The notes under the pieces: generated by a model
What the model saw: the letters and a program-made list of their open reading frames with translations, nothing else
Told to the model about the DNA's origin: nothing
Database searches by the model: none
Assembly (NCBI RefSeq): GCF_000418325.1
Contig: NC_021658.1
Coordinates: 12,442,501-12,506,500 of the forward strand
From: Sorangium cellulosum So0157-2
GTDB lineage: Bacteria; Myxococcota_A; Polyangia; Polyangiales; Polyangiaceae
Reading direction: 5' to 3'
DNA length: 64,000 nt
Made by a program: the position numbers and the translations under genes
Shown here: in pieces, positions 16,139 to 24,075 of the stretch
Position numbering within the stretch: the first letter of the stretch is position 1
Layout: every line of letters begins with the position of its first letter

Positions 16139-17371
16139 TCACACCCGCTCGATGATGGTCGCCACGCCCATCCCTCCGCCGATGCACAGCGTGATCAGCG
16201 CGGTCGCCTTATCGGCGCGCTCGAGCTCGTCGAGCGCCGTGCCGATCAGGCACGCCCCGGTCGCGCCGAGCGGGTGCCCGAGCGCGATCGCGCCGCCGTT
16301 CACGTTGACGCGGTCGAGGTCGATGCCGAGCTTGCGCGCCGTCTGCAGCGGCACCGCGGCGAACGCCTCGTTGATCTCCCAGAGATCGACGTCGCGCGCC
16401 TGCATGCCCGCCTTCTTGAGCGCCCGCTCCGACGCCGGCGCCGGGGCCGTCAGCATGATCACCGGCTCCGCCCCGGCCGTCGCCGTGGCGCGGAGCCTCG
16501 CCCGCGGCCTGAGCCCGTGCGCCTTCACGTAGTCGCCCGACGCGAGCAGCACCACCGCCGCGCCGTCCACGATGCCGCTCGAGTTGCCCGCCGTGTGGAC
16601 GTGCTCGATCGACGCCACCTGCGGGTACCGCACGCGCGCCAGCTCGTCCACGGTCTCGCCGGCGGGGCCCATCGGGGTCGAGCCGAGGCCGGCGAACGCC
16701 GGCTCGAGCTTCGCGAGCGCCTCCATCGTGGCCCCGGCGCGCGGGTGCTCGTCGCGGTCGAGCAGCGGCTTTCCGTCGAGATCGACGACCGTGAACAGGC
16801 TCTTCGCGAACCGCCCCTCGCGCGCGGCCCGCTCGGCCTTGTGCTGGCTGTCCAGCGCGAAGCGGTCGACGTCCTCGCGCGAGAAGCCCTCGATCGTCGC
16901 GATGAGGTCCGCCGAGATGCCCTGCGGCACCATCGCCAGCTTCTTGCGCAGGGCGAGGTTGTTGCCGTCGAGGGGCGCGCCGTCCGAGCCCATCGGCACG
17001 CGCGACATGCTCTCGACGCCCCCGCCGACGGCGACCTCCTGCTGGCCGGACATGACGCCCATGGCCGCGAAGTTCACCGCCTGCGCGCCCGAGCCGCAGA
17101 AGCGGTTGACCGTCACGCCGGTCACGCCGTCCGGCCAGCCGGCCGCGAGGATGGCGGTGCGCGCGACGCACGCCCCTTGCTCGCCCGCCTGGGTCACGCA
17201 CCCGACGACGACGTCCTCCACGTCGTCCTTGCGGATCCCGGTCCTCTCGGCGAGGCGGTTGAGCGTCTGCGCGAGGAGCTCCTGGGGGTGCACGCCGGAG
17301 AGCGCCCCCTTGCCTGCCTTGCCGCGCCCGCGCGGCGTGCGAACGGCATCCACGATGAAAACGTCTCGCAT
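16139..17371 (-). CDS. Acetyl-CoA acyltransferase (thiolase)
   Basis: A 410-residue thiolase of normal family length. The nucleophile Cys lies in NRFCGSGAQAV (about residue 92), the second signature is NVNGGAIALGHPLGATGA with catalytic His, and the acid/base Cys is in TLCIGGGMG near the C-terminus. It begins MRDVFIVDAVRTPRG, as most degradative thiolases do, and GGGAGG lies 6 bases before the ATG. It probably performs the last step of fatty-acid beta-oxidation or acetoacetyl-CoA metabolism. No FadB-like partner is adjacent. Confidence 0.95.
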   Translation of the reverse strand: MRDVFIVDAVRTPRGRGKAGKGALSGVHPQELLAQTLNRLAERTGIRKDDVEDVVVGCVTQAGEQGACVARTAILAAGWPDGVTGVTVNRFCGSGAQAVNFAAMGVMSGQQEVAVGGGVESMSRVPMGSDGAPLDGNNLALRKKLAMVPQGISADLIATIEGFSREDVDRFALDSQHKAERAAREGRFAKSLFTVVDLDGKPLLDRDEHPRAGATMEALAKLEPAFAGLGSTPMGPAGETVDELARVRYPQVASIEHVHTAGNSSGIVDGAAVVLLASGDYVKAHGLRPRARLRATATAGAEPVIMLTAPAPASERALKKAGMQARDVDLWEINEAFAAVPLQTARKLGIDLDRVNVNGGAIALGHPLGATGACLIGTALDELERADKATALITLCIGGGMGVATIIERV

Positions 17372-17492
17372 GACAGGCCTCCCGCGCTCGGTGTCCGGCC
17401 CTGCCTTAGCATACCCCCCGTTCCCGGGGCAGCCCGCTCGCGCCGGGTCTCGGTGGCCCTGAACCGGCGCGGATCGGCTATGCTCGCCGCCG

Positions 17493-18056
17493 ATGACGGA
17501 CCGGTCGCAGCGCATGGTGTGGGTCGATCTCGAGATGACGGGGCTCGACGAGAGCTCGTGCGCGATCGTGGAGATCGCGACCATCGTCACGGAGCCCGAT
17601 CTCACCGTCATCGCCGAGGGGCCGTGCCTCGTCATCCACCAGCCCGAGGAGGTCCTCGCGGGGATGAGCGACTTCGTCCGCGATCTCCACGAGCGCTCGG
17701 GGCTCCTCGCGCGCATCCGCGCCTCCACGCTCTCCGTCGGCGACGCGGAGTCCGAGACGCGCGCGTTCCTCGAGGCGCACTGCGACAAGGGCACGGCCGT
17801 GCTGTGCGGCAACTCGGTCTGGAAGGACCGCGCCTTCCTGCAGCGCTACATGCCGGACCTCCTCTCTTTCCTGCACTACCGCATCGTGGACGTCTCCACC
17901 CTCAAGGAGCTCGTGCGCCGCTGGTACCCGACGCGCGCCGCGCCGAAGAAGCGCGAGATCCACCGCGCGCTCGACGACATCCGCGAGTCGATCGAGGAGC
18001 TCCGGTGGTACCGGGCGAACGTGTTCCAGCCGCTCCCGGGCACCGGGATGCGCTGA
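17493..18056 (+). CDS. orn: Oligoribonuclease
   Basis: A 187-residue DEDDh-family 3'-5' exonuclease of the usual Orn length. Motif I DLEMTGLD (residues 12-19), the motif II region CGNSVWKDRAFLQRYMP (about 103-119) and the motif III HRALDDIRESIEEL with catalytic His/Asp (about 155-168) are all present. Orn degrades 2-5-nt RNAs, including pGpG from cyclic-di-GMP turnover, in the cytoplasm. It is transcribed away from the thiolase gene, with 121 bp between. Confidence 0.95.
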   Translation: MTDRSQRMVWVDLEMTGLDESSCAIVEIATIVTEPDLTVIAEGPCLVIHQPEEVLAGMSDFVRDLHERSGLLARIRASTLSVGDAESETRAFLEAHCDKGTAVLCGNSVWKDRAFLQRYMPDLLSFLHYRIVDVSTLKELVRRWYPTRAAPKKREIHRALDDIRESIEELRWYRANVFQPLPGTGMR

Positions 18057-18430
18057 GCGGCACGCCGACCCGAGGTCCGCTCGAGGGCGAGCCCGGAGCT
18101 CGCAGCAGCCCGCGAGCTCGCCCCCCCGGCGCTCAACCCCGGAGCGCCCTCCACCCCCACGCGCTCAACCCCGGAGCGCCTCCGTCCACCCCCCCGAGGC
18201 GAGCCGCACGCTCGACCCGGCGTCGAGGTCTGCTCCCTCGGCAGAAGACGCCGCGCGGCTGGCAACGAGGAGAAAAAAATGTCGGCGTCGTGAGAAAAAT
18301 AGATCGATCGATGTAATGCATTTAGTAGGCTAGCCATGCGTCCAGGCCTCCGGCACGAGGTCTGCGGCGCGGACGCCCCGGCGGCCCCAATCCGCCGGGG
18401 TGTCGTTTGCCAGCGGGGCAGCGGATCGCC
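18057..18430. other. Intergenic region between orn and pseudokinase
   Basis: No convincing gene. It holds two direct copies of gcgctcaaccccggagcgcc (18131 and 18164 areas), an AT-rich patch (18275-18330) with the 10-bp palindrome atcgatcgat, and a module (about 18290-18415) resembling the sequence around the start of the cysteine-rich lipoprotein gene at 33549. Confidence 0.7.
18290..18415 (-). pseudogene. Relic of lipoprotein 5' module
   Basis: Read on the minus strand this matches the upstream and initiation region of the cysteine-rich lipoprotein gene at 33500-33640. Shared blocks include ccggcggccccaatccgccg, cctccggcacgagg, gcgtccag and the start-codon area with a later ATTTCTCA-like stretch. 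No cysteine-rich coding region follows, so it may be a truncated copy of such a gene or a mobile regulatory module. A partial third copy lies at about 19845-19895. Confidence 0.45.
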
Positions 18431-19723
18431 TCAGAAGAGCTGGTCGCCGTACCACCGCCGATCGGGACCGCGGCGGGAGTCCACGGCCGGGGTCGCGGCC
18501 ATGGAGGCGGGCCCGGCGCGGCGCGGCGACCGGGACCTCAGGGTCGGCCTCTCGACGGCCGGGCTCACCGCCTCGGGCACGCCCGGGTCGCAGCTCACCG
18601 GCGGGGCCAGCGTCGCGCTGTGCTCCACGTCGCTCACGTGCGCCGGAGGATCGGCCGGTCGCGGGGATGGCGCACCGCGGCGGGCGAAATACCAGCTCAG
18701 CGGTACCGCGATGGCAGCGCTCGTCAGCGCGACGACCAGGAACACCCCGGCGGCCCGGAGGGCGCTGCGGCGCCGGGGCGGGGCGGCGACCTGGACCGAG
18801 GGGTGCCGCATGGCCTCGGGGGGGAGGGTGCCGGTGGGCAGCGTGTTGCGCGACGCCGGGGCGGGCGCGCTCCGCTCGGTGTCGGGCGGCGGATCGGGCG
18901 GCGGCGGAGCTCCGCCGGGCGGCGGCGGAGCCCCGCCGGCGAGGGGCGCGGAGTCCGTGAGGAGCAGCGGCCGCACGGCGGTCATGAGCTCCTGGACGGT
19001 CTGGAAGCGCGCGTCCGGATCCTTGGCGAGCGCCCGCGAGATCGCCTCGCGCACCTGGGCCGGCACGCCCTGGAGCGGCGGCGACACCTCGTCCAGCGCG
19101 CACGCCTCCAGGTCGTCGCGCCCCTCGAACGGGCGCCGGCCCCCGAGCACGCAGTACAGCAGCATCCCGAGCCCGTAGACGTCCGTGCGCGGATCGAGCG
19201 CGCGCGCGTCGAAGAGCTCCGGCGCCCGGTACCGCGCCGCGTCCGCCACCGGGTCCGCGGGCGCCCCGAACAGCCGGTGCAGCCCGAACGCCCTCAGGAC
19301 GGCGGCCCCCTGGCCGGTGATCACCACCGTATGCGGGCCGACATCGCCGTGCGCGAGGCCCAGCGCGTGCGCCGCGCCGAGCGTCCGCGCGACGTCGACC
19401 GCGAGCTCGTACGCGACGGCCCGGAGCCGGGGCAGCAGATCCTCCACCGAGGGATCGTCGCTCGGCCGGGTGGCGATCCACCCGGTCGTGCCCTCGATGC
19501 CGCCGGCGATGACAGGCACGGTGCCGTGCATCGCCGGAGACAGCGAGAGGAGCCGATCGAGCTCGCCGCGGAACGCCTCCGCGTCGAGGGCGACATCCTC
19601 CTGGACATACAGCGTGACCTCGCGGCCGTCCGCGTCGAGCGCGCGGTAGGCCTCGGCCGGAGCCGGAGAGTCGAGGCTGGCGACGATGGTGTACCCCGCG
19701 AACTCCTGGCCCAGGATCACCAT
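18431..19723 (-). CDS. Membrane-anchored protein pseudokinase
   Basis: A 430-residue protein with a Ser/Thr kinase-like fold (about residues 10-255) lacking key catalytic parts. The Gly-loop is absent (SLDSPAPAEAY), the VAIK lysine is replaced (REVTLYV), HRDxKxxN reads HGDVGPHT, losing Lys and Asn, and DFG reads AFG. Structural landmarks YRAPELF, DVYGLGMLLY and GGRRPFEG remain. A Pro-rich linker, one TM helix (about 325-348) and a periplasmic tail follow. Such proteins usually act as scaffolds or allosteric partners of active kinases; an active family member lies at 27750. GGAGG precedes the start by 4-5 bases. Confidence 0.85.
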   Translation of the reverse strand: MVILGQEFAGYTIVASLDSPAPAEAYRALDADGREVTLYVQEDVALDAEAFRGELDRLLSLSPAMHGTVPVIAGGIEGTTGWIATRPSDDPSVEDLLPRLRAVAYELAVDVARTLGAAHALGLAHGDVGPHTVVITGQGAAVLRAFGLHRLFGAPADPVADAARYRAPELFDARALDPRTDVYGLGMLLYCVLGGRRPFEGRDDLEACALDEVSPPLQGVPAQVREAISRALAKDPDARFQTVQELMTAVRPLLLTDSAPLAGGAPPPPGGAPPPPDPPPDTERSAPAPASRNTLPTGTLPPEAMRHPSVQVAAPPRRRSALRAAGVFLVVALTSAAIAVPLSWYFARRGAPSPRPADPPAHVSDVEHSATLAPPVSCDPGVPEAVSPAVERPTLRSRSPRRAGPASMAATPAVDSRRGPDRRWYGDQLF

Positions 19724-19991
19724 GGGCCCTCCGCCGCGAGCCCCCCGAGGAGCGCGGCGGTTTCCACCCCTCCGCGCGGGAAGACAGCAGAGCGAAGCGC
19801 GATCTGCGATGTTGGATCAGCCCACCAAATTCTGTTCACTGCGTCGGACCTCCGGCACGAGGTTCGAGTCCATGACACCCCCGGACACGGCTCGGGGAAC
19901 ATCGGTTGGCGCGAGGGTAACAGAGGTCTCCTGCGCGCGGAAGCCGTCGCCCGGGCGGACCGGGGATCACGGAGCGAGCGAGACGGCGCGC

Positions 19992-20444
19992 TCACTTTCC
20001 GGAACGACGGCTCGACGGCGGGGTGCGCCCAGAAACGGCGCGCTCCGGCGGGCGCGACTTGGGCGGCGCCGCCGCGCGAGAGCGCTCCGGATCCTCGCTG
20101 GCCAGGGCGAGCATTGCTTGCTTCCTGGTCGAATCGTCAGGCTCCATGAGCAGAAAGAGGATCGCGTTCTGGAGCGTCTCCGGCGCCTGGTCAAAGAGCT
20201 CTGCCACGACGGACGCGACCGGGCTGCGCCCGTCGCCGGGCAGGAGCAGGCGCGGATCGCACTGGAGCCCCTGCGCGATGAGGCCGAGCGCGCCGAGCCC
20301 GAGATCCCGCTCGCCGCGCTCCACCTGCCGCAGGTAGGTGGCCGAGAGCTGCGCCCGCTCGGCGAACTCCTGCATGCTGAGCCCGCGGAGCAACCGGAGG
20401 ATGCGGATCGCCTGACCGACCTCCCTGGGGAGCGTGTCGCGCAT
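19992..20444 (-). CDS. XRE-family transcriptional regulator
   Basis: A 150-residue protein with an N-terminal Cro/CI helix-turn-helix (about residues 10-65): AIRILRLLRGLSMQEFAERA, LSATYLRQVERGERDLGLGA. The middle is helical and the last 35 residues are basic and disordered. ATG 20444 starts right before the DNA-binding domain; the longer in-frame start adds only low-complexity residues. It lies 55 bp downstream of the ABC exporter in the same direction, so it may be co-transcribed with it and could regulate it. The ligand is unknown. Confidence 0.85.
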   Translation of the reverse strand: MRDTLPREVGQAIRILRLLRGLSMQEFAERAQLSATYLRQVERGERDLGLGALGLIAQGLQCDPRLLLPGDGRSPVASVVAELFDQAPETLQNAILFLLMEPDDSTRKQAMLALASEDPERSRAAAPPKSRPPERAVSGRTPPSSRRSGK

Positions 20445-20499
20445 GAGCGCGAGCCTAGCAGGCAGAGCTCGCCTGAGCCGCCGCGAAGACCCGGGCGCG

Positions 20500-22326
20500 C
20501 TACAGGTATCCTTCGGCCTGCAGCGCGAACATGCGGGCATAACGCTGGCCGCGGGCGACGAGCTCGTCGTGGGTGCCCTCCTCGACGATGCGCCCGCCGT
20601 CGAGGACGACGATGCGATCGGCCATGCGCACGGTCGGGAAGCGGTGCGAGATGACGATCGTCGTTCGCCCCTTGGACAGCGACCGGAACCGCTGGAAGAC
20701 CGCGTGCTCGGCCTCGGCGTCGAGCGCCGCGGTCGGCTCGTCGAGCACGAGGATGTCGGCCTGCTCGCGCATGAACGCCCGCGCGAGCGCGACCTTCTGC
20801 CACTGCCCGCCGCTCAGCTCGACGCCGTCCTTGAACCAGCGCCCGAGCTGCGCGTCGAGGCCCCCCGGCACGGCGGTCACGACCTCGTCCGCGCCGCCCG
20901 CGGAGACCGCGCGCGCGATGCGCGGCTCGTCGCCGAGGTGATCGAGGCTGCCGAGCCCGACGTTCTCGCGCAGCGTGAGCTGGTATTGGTTGAAGTCCTG
21001 GAACACGACACCGATCCTCCGGCGGAGGTCGTCGAGATCCCAGGCGCGGAGATCCTTGCCGTCGAGCAGGATGCGCCCCTCGGTGGGCTCGTAAAGCCGC
21101 GTGAGCAGCTTGATGAACGTCGTCTTGCCGGCGCCGTTGTGCCCGACGAGCGCCAGGCTCTGCCCGCTCGGGATGTGGAGATCGATGCCCCGGAGCGCCC
21201 AGCGCGACTGGCCAGGATACCGGTAGCCCACGCCCTCGAACCGCACGCCCCTGTCGAGCGCGCGGTCGGCGGGCGCCGCCGGCGCGCCGCCGTTCGGCAG
21301 CGCGGGCGCCTCGCCGGCCGGCAGCGCGGGCGGCGCGCTGGTCGGGATGCTCAAATACTGAAAGAGATTCGACATGTAGAGGTTGTGCTCGTACATGCCG
21401 CCGATGCCGCCGAGGACGGCCTGGAACGCCTGCTGGCCCTGCCGGAAGGCGGCGACGTAAAGGACCATCTCCCCGAGCGAGAGGCGCCCCGCCGCGGCGG
21501 AGGCCGCCATGGCGGCATAGCAGCCGTAGAACGCGGCGGTCCCGAGGAGCGACAGGGCATAGGACCACCCGGCGCGGCGGACGGCGAGGGCGCTGTCCTC
21601 CCGGTAGAACGACGCGGCGAGCGCCTTGTAGCGATCGAGGAACATCGGCCCGAGCCCGAAGAGCTTCACCTCCTTGGCGTGGCCGTCGTTGGCGAGCACG
21701 TACTCGAGGTAGTTGAGCCGGCGGGCCTCGGGAGAGCGCCAGTTGCGGAGGCGGAACGCCGCGCCGGAGAAGCGCGCCTCGGCGACCGTGGCGGGGACGG
21801 CCGCGAGCACGAGCGCGAGCACCGCGAAGCCGCTGAACCCGACGAGCAGAGCGGCGTACCCGGCGAGCGTGATCAGGTTCTGCACGAGGGAGAAGCTCTC
21901 GGTCACGACCGACGCGGGGCGCGACGACGCCTCGCGCCGCGCGCGGGTGAGCTGATCGTAAAACTCGGGGTCTTCGAAATGGCGGAGCTCCAGCGAGAGC
22001 GCCTTCCCGAGGATCATCGCGTGGATGTCGATGGAGAGCCGGGCGCCGAGCAGCTGCCGCGCCAGCGAGAGCCCGCGCTGCGCGAGCGCGAGCGCGGCGA
22101 CGAGGCCGAGCTCGACCGAGACCCACACGAGCGCCGCGCGCTCCTCGCGGGCGACCACCGCGTCCATGATCGCCTTTCCCACGTAGGCGACCCCGAGCGG
22201 CAGCACCGCCGCCGCCAGCGTGAGCGCGGCGAGCGCGAGGCTGGCCGCCTTCGACGAGCGCCAGACGAGCTGGAGCGTCCGCGGGGTGTAGGCAAAGCTG
22301 TCCCGCAGGCGGGAGAGGCCGAGCAT
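20500..22326 (-). CDS. ABC exporter, fused membrane and ATPase domains
   Basis: A 608-residue half-transporter. An ABC transmembrane domain (about residues 25-315) precedes an ATPase domain (about 350-590) with Walker A GHNGAGKTTF, Q-loop VFQDFNQYQ, signature LSGGQWQKVALARAF, Walker B ILVLDEPTAALD and switch IVISHRF. This is the architecture of homodimeric lipid, peptide or drug exporters of the inner membrane. No peptidase domain or biosynthetic partner gene is adjacent, so the substrate is unknown. The start ATG at 22326 gives the typical short N-terminal amphipathic helix. Confidence 0.9.
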   Translation of the reverse strand: MLGLSRLRDSFAYTPRTLQLVWRSSKAASLALAALTLAAAVLPLGVAYVGKAIMDAVVAREERAALVWVSVELGLVAALALAQRGLSLARQLLGARLSIDIHAMILGKALSLELRHFEDPEFYDQLTRARREASSRPASVVTESFSLVQNLITLAGYAALLVGFSGFAVLALVLAAVPATVAEARFSGAAFRLRNWRSPEARRLNYLEYVLANDGHAKEVKLFGLGPMFLDRYKALAASFYREDSALAVRRAGWSYALSLLGTAAFYGCYAAMAASAAAGRLSLGEMVLYVAAFRQGQQAFQAVLGGIGGMYEHNLYMSNLFQYLSIPTSAPPALPAGEAPALPNGGAPAAPADRALDRGVRFEGVGYRYPGQSRWALRGIDLHIPSGQSLALVGHNGAGKTTFIKLLTRLYEPTEGRILLDGKDLRAWDLDDLRRRIGVVFQDFNQYQLTLRENVGLGSLDHLGDEPRIARAVSAGGADEVVTAVPGGLDAQLGRWFKDGVELSGGQWQKVALARAFMREQADILVLDEPTAALDAEAEHAVFQRFRSLSKGRTTIVISHRFPTVRMADRIVVLDGGRIVEEGTHDELVARGQRYARMFALQAEGYL

Positions 22327-22539
22327 GAGGGCGGATTCTAACCACGCCGCCGCGCGCTGCCCGGGCAGGCGCCCGCGAGGGCGCGCGCAGGCGCGGCAGG
22401 CGCGCGCGCGGGGGCGGCAGGCGCGCGCGGGCGCAGCGAGCGCCGCCGGCCTCGCCGGGACGGGGGCGCGCCCGGCGCGTGCCCGGCGCGCGCTCGGCGG
22501 CGGCGCTCGCGCCTCAGGTCACCCGCGCCGCGGGCCCCC

Positions 22540-22618
22540 GCGCGGCGGCCGCGGTGGCGGGACACGCGCGCCGGCGGCCGCGGTAGCGGGACGCGCGCCG
22601 GCGGCCGCGGTGGCGGGC
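22540..22618. repeat. Tandem repeat, about 3 units of 26-27 bp
   Basis: Three imperfect copies of a unit like gcgccggcggccgcggtggc. It lies in a very GC-rich spacer (22327-22665) with no gene. A CCCCGGG/CCCGGGG inverted repeat (22622-22643) sits between it and the next gene's ribosome-binding site. Confidence 0.8.
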
Positions 22619-22665
22619 GCGCCCCGGGCGCGGTATCCCGGGGGCTCCGAACAAGGAGGCTGTGC

Positions 22666-23043
22666 ATGTCGAGCATGTCCAATATGACGATAGGCTACGG
22701 AGCGCTGCTCACGGCGCTCGGCGTCGGCGGCTTCGCGGCCACGAGGGCGCCGACGGCGCTCATCCCGGCCGGCTTCGGGGTGGTCTCGATCGGGCTCGGC
22801 GTGCTCGCGCGTCAGGAGAAGTACCGCATGCACGTCATGCACGCGTCGGCGCTCGTCGGCGTCCTCGGCGTCCTCGGCTCCGCCCGCGGCCTGTCCCAGC
22901 TGCCGGCCCTGCTCTCGGGCGGCGACGTGGAGCGCCCGGCGGCCGTCATCGCGCAGTCCCTGATGGCCGTGCTCTCCGCGGGCTACGTCGCCCTCTGCGT
23001 GCGCTCCTTCGTCGCAGCGCGGCGCGCCCCCGCCCGCCCCTGA
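22666..23043 (+). CDS. Small four-helix membrane protein
   Basis: A 125-residue protein that is almost entirely hydrophobic, with four predicted TM helices (about residues 8-28, 32-50, 58-76 and 90-110) separated by short charged loops such as RQEKYRMH. A strong Shine-Dalgarno AAGGAGG lies 6 bases before the ATG. I do not recognise a named family; similar small integral proteins occur in many bacteria. The last ten codons lie within a 28-bp perfect inverted repeat that continues past the stop. Confidence 0.75.
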   Translation: MSSMSNMTIGYGALLTALGVGGFAATRAPTALIPAGFGVVSIGLGVLARQEKYRMHVMHASALVGVLGVLGSARGLSQLPALLSGGDVERPAAVIAQSLMAVLSAGYVALCVRSFVAARRAPARP

Positions 23044-23075
23044 GCGCGGCGCGCCGCGCTGCGACGAAGGAGCGC
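23001..23075. terminator. Perfect 28-bp inverted repeat across a stop codon
   Basis: The left arm 23001-23028 (gcgctccttcgtcgcagcgc onwards) is exactly complementary to 23048-23075, with a 19-base loop that includes the TGA at 23041-23043. The stem is unusually long and GC-rich with no U-tract, so it would be a strong RNA hairpin at the 3' end of the small membrane-protein gene. Confidence 0.7.
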
Positions 23076-23484
23076 GCCGTCCGGCCGCCGAGCCAGGCGC
23101 CGTCGCAGAGCCCCTCTCACCCTCACTCCCCCAGCCGGGGCGCTTCGAGCGGTCCTGTCGGCCGCGCGCGCCATCGGAGCCATCGAGCGATGGGCTCCTG
23201 TCGAATCCGTAGAGAACGGCCGGTGCGGCGGCCCCCGCGCGCCGATGAGCTCCCTCCCCCTCGCCTTACTCTGCACGTCCCATCTCGGTATGTCCCATCT
23301 CCGCGCGTCGGATCCGGGCCCCGCGCCGCCGGAGAATCCCCTCATGTCGATTCTTTGACAATCTGGGCCAGCAGTCCGGAATGCTAGAAATCCGCGCGCA
23401 AACGGCCAGATCGGTGCCCTTGCCGGCCGTGCTTGATGTACTGTCGTCGTTACCGGACCATCAACTACCAGAAGAGCGAGCACC
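23044..23484. other. Intergenic region upstream of cysteine-rich lipoprotein
   Basis: 441 bp without a convincing gene. After the inverted repeat the sequence becomes less GC-rich toward 23340-23480. A TTGACA hexamer at 23355-23360 with an AATGCT about 19 bases on could be part of a promoter for the gene at 23485, but the spacing is poor. Confidence 0.4.
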
Positions 23485-23994
23485 ATGCTTCGACGCGTCA
23501 CTGCATTGGGGCTGACGGCGATTTTTTTCCTTTCGTGCGGGGAGGATGGTGCCGTCATGATGTGGAATTGCAATGAATGCCCCGAGGGGTGGACCTGCAC
23601 CGAGAACACCTGTATCCCGCCGCATTGCAGCAATGGGATCAAGGATGGTCATGAAGGTGAGACCGACACCGACTGCGGCGGCTCCTGCGAGCCTTGCCGC
23701 TTCGGGGCCTCTTGCGAGACGGGAATCGACTGCAAGGAGGGCGTCTGTCGTTTGGGGGCGTGCCAGGCCCCGACGTGCGTGGACGGCGTGGCGAACGGCT
23801 TCGAGACCGGCGTCGACTGCGGCACGCGCTCGTGCCCGCTCTGCGCCGCGGGCGAGGGGTGCGTCGCCGGCGAGAACTGCGGGTCCGGCGTGTGCAGGGA
23901 GCGTGTCTGCCAGCAGCCGTCGTGCGACGACGGGGTCATGAACGGAAGCGAGCTCGACGTGGACTGCGGTGGGGAGTGCCGGAGCTGCCGGTAG
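23485..23994 (+). CDS. Cysteine-rich surface lipoprotein (short form)
   Basis: A 169-residue exported protein. The signal peptide ends in a lipobox-like FLSC (Cys about residue 18). The mature part has about 30 cysteines, arranged in repeats of the form CxDGvxNGxExxVDCGGxCxxC: CSNGIKDGHEGETDTDCGGS, CVDGVANGFETGVDCG and CDDGVMNGSELDVDCGGE. This repeat type is frequent in secreted proteins of myxobacteria; disulfide bonding is expected. A longer relative with the same repeats is at 32455-33549. Function unknown, probably surface display. Confidence 0.8.
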   Translation: MLRRVTALGLTAIFFLSCGEDGAVMMWNCNECPEGWTCTENTCIPPHCSNGIKDGHEGETDTDCGGSCEPCRFGASCETGIDCKEGVCRLGACQAPTCVDGVANGFETGVDCGTRSCPLCAAGEGCVAGENCGSGVCRERVCQQPSCDDGVMNGSELDVDCGGECRSCR

Positions 23995-24075
23995 CGCGAG
24001 GAGCGGGGCGAGGCGGCCGGAGCGCGCGCTCGCGGCGCGGCCAGGTGCGCGCGCGGACGGGGAGCGCCTCCGGCT

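Noticed and set aside
19861..19871. GGTTCGAGTCC, resembling a tRNA T-arm
   Set aside because: Flanking bases do not form the 5-bp T-stem and no anticodon or acceptor stem could be folded around it.
22983..23642. 219-residue minus-strand frame
   Set aside because: Crosses the 28-bp inverted repeat and is antisense to the lipoprotein start; no recognisable content.
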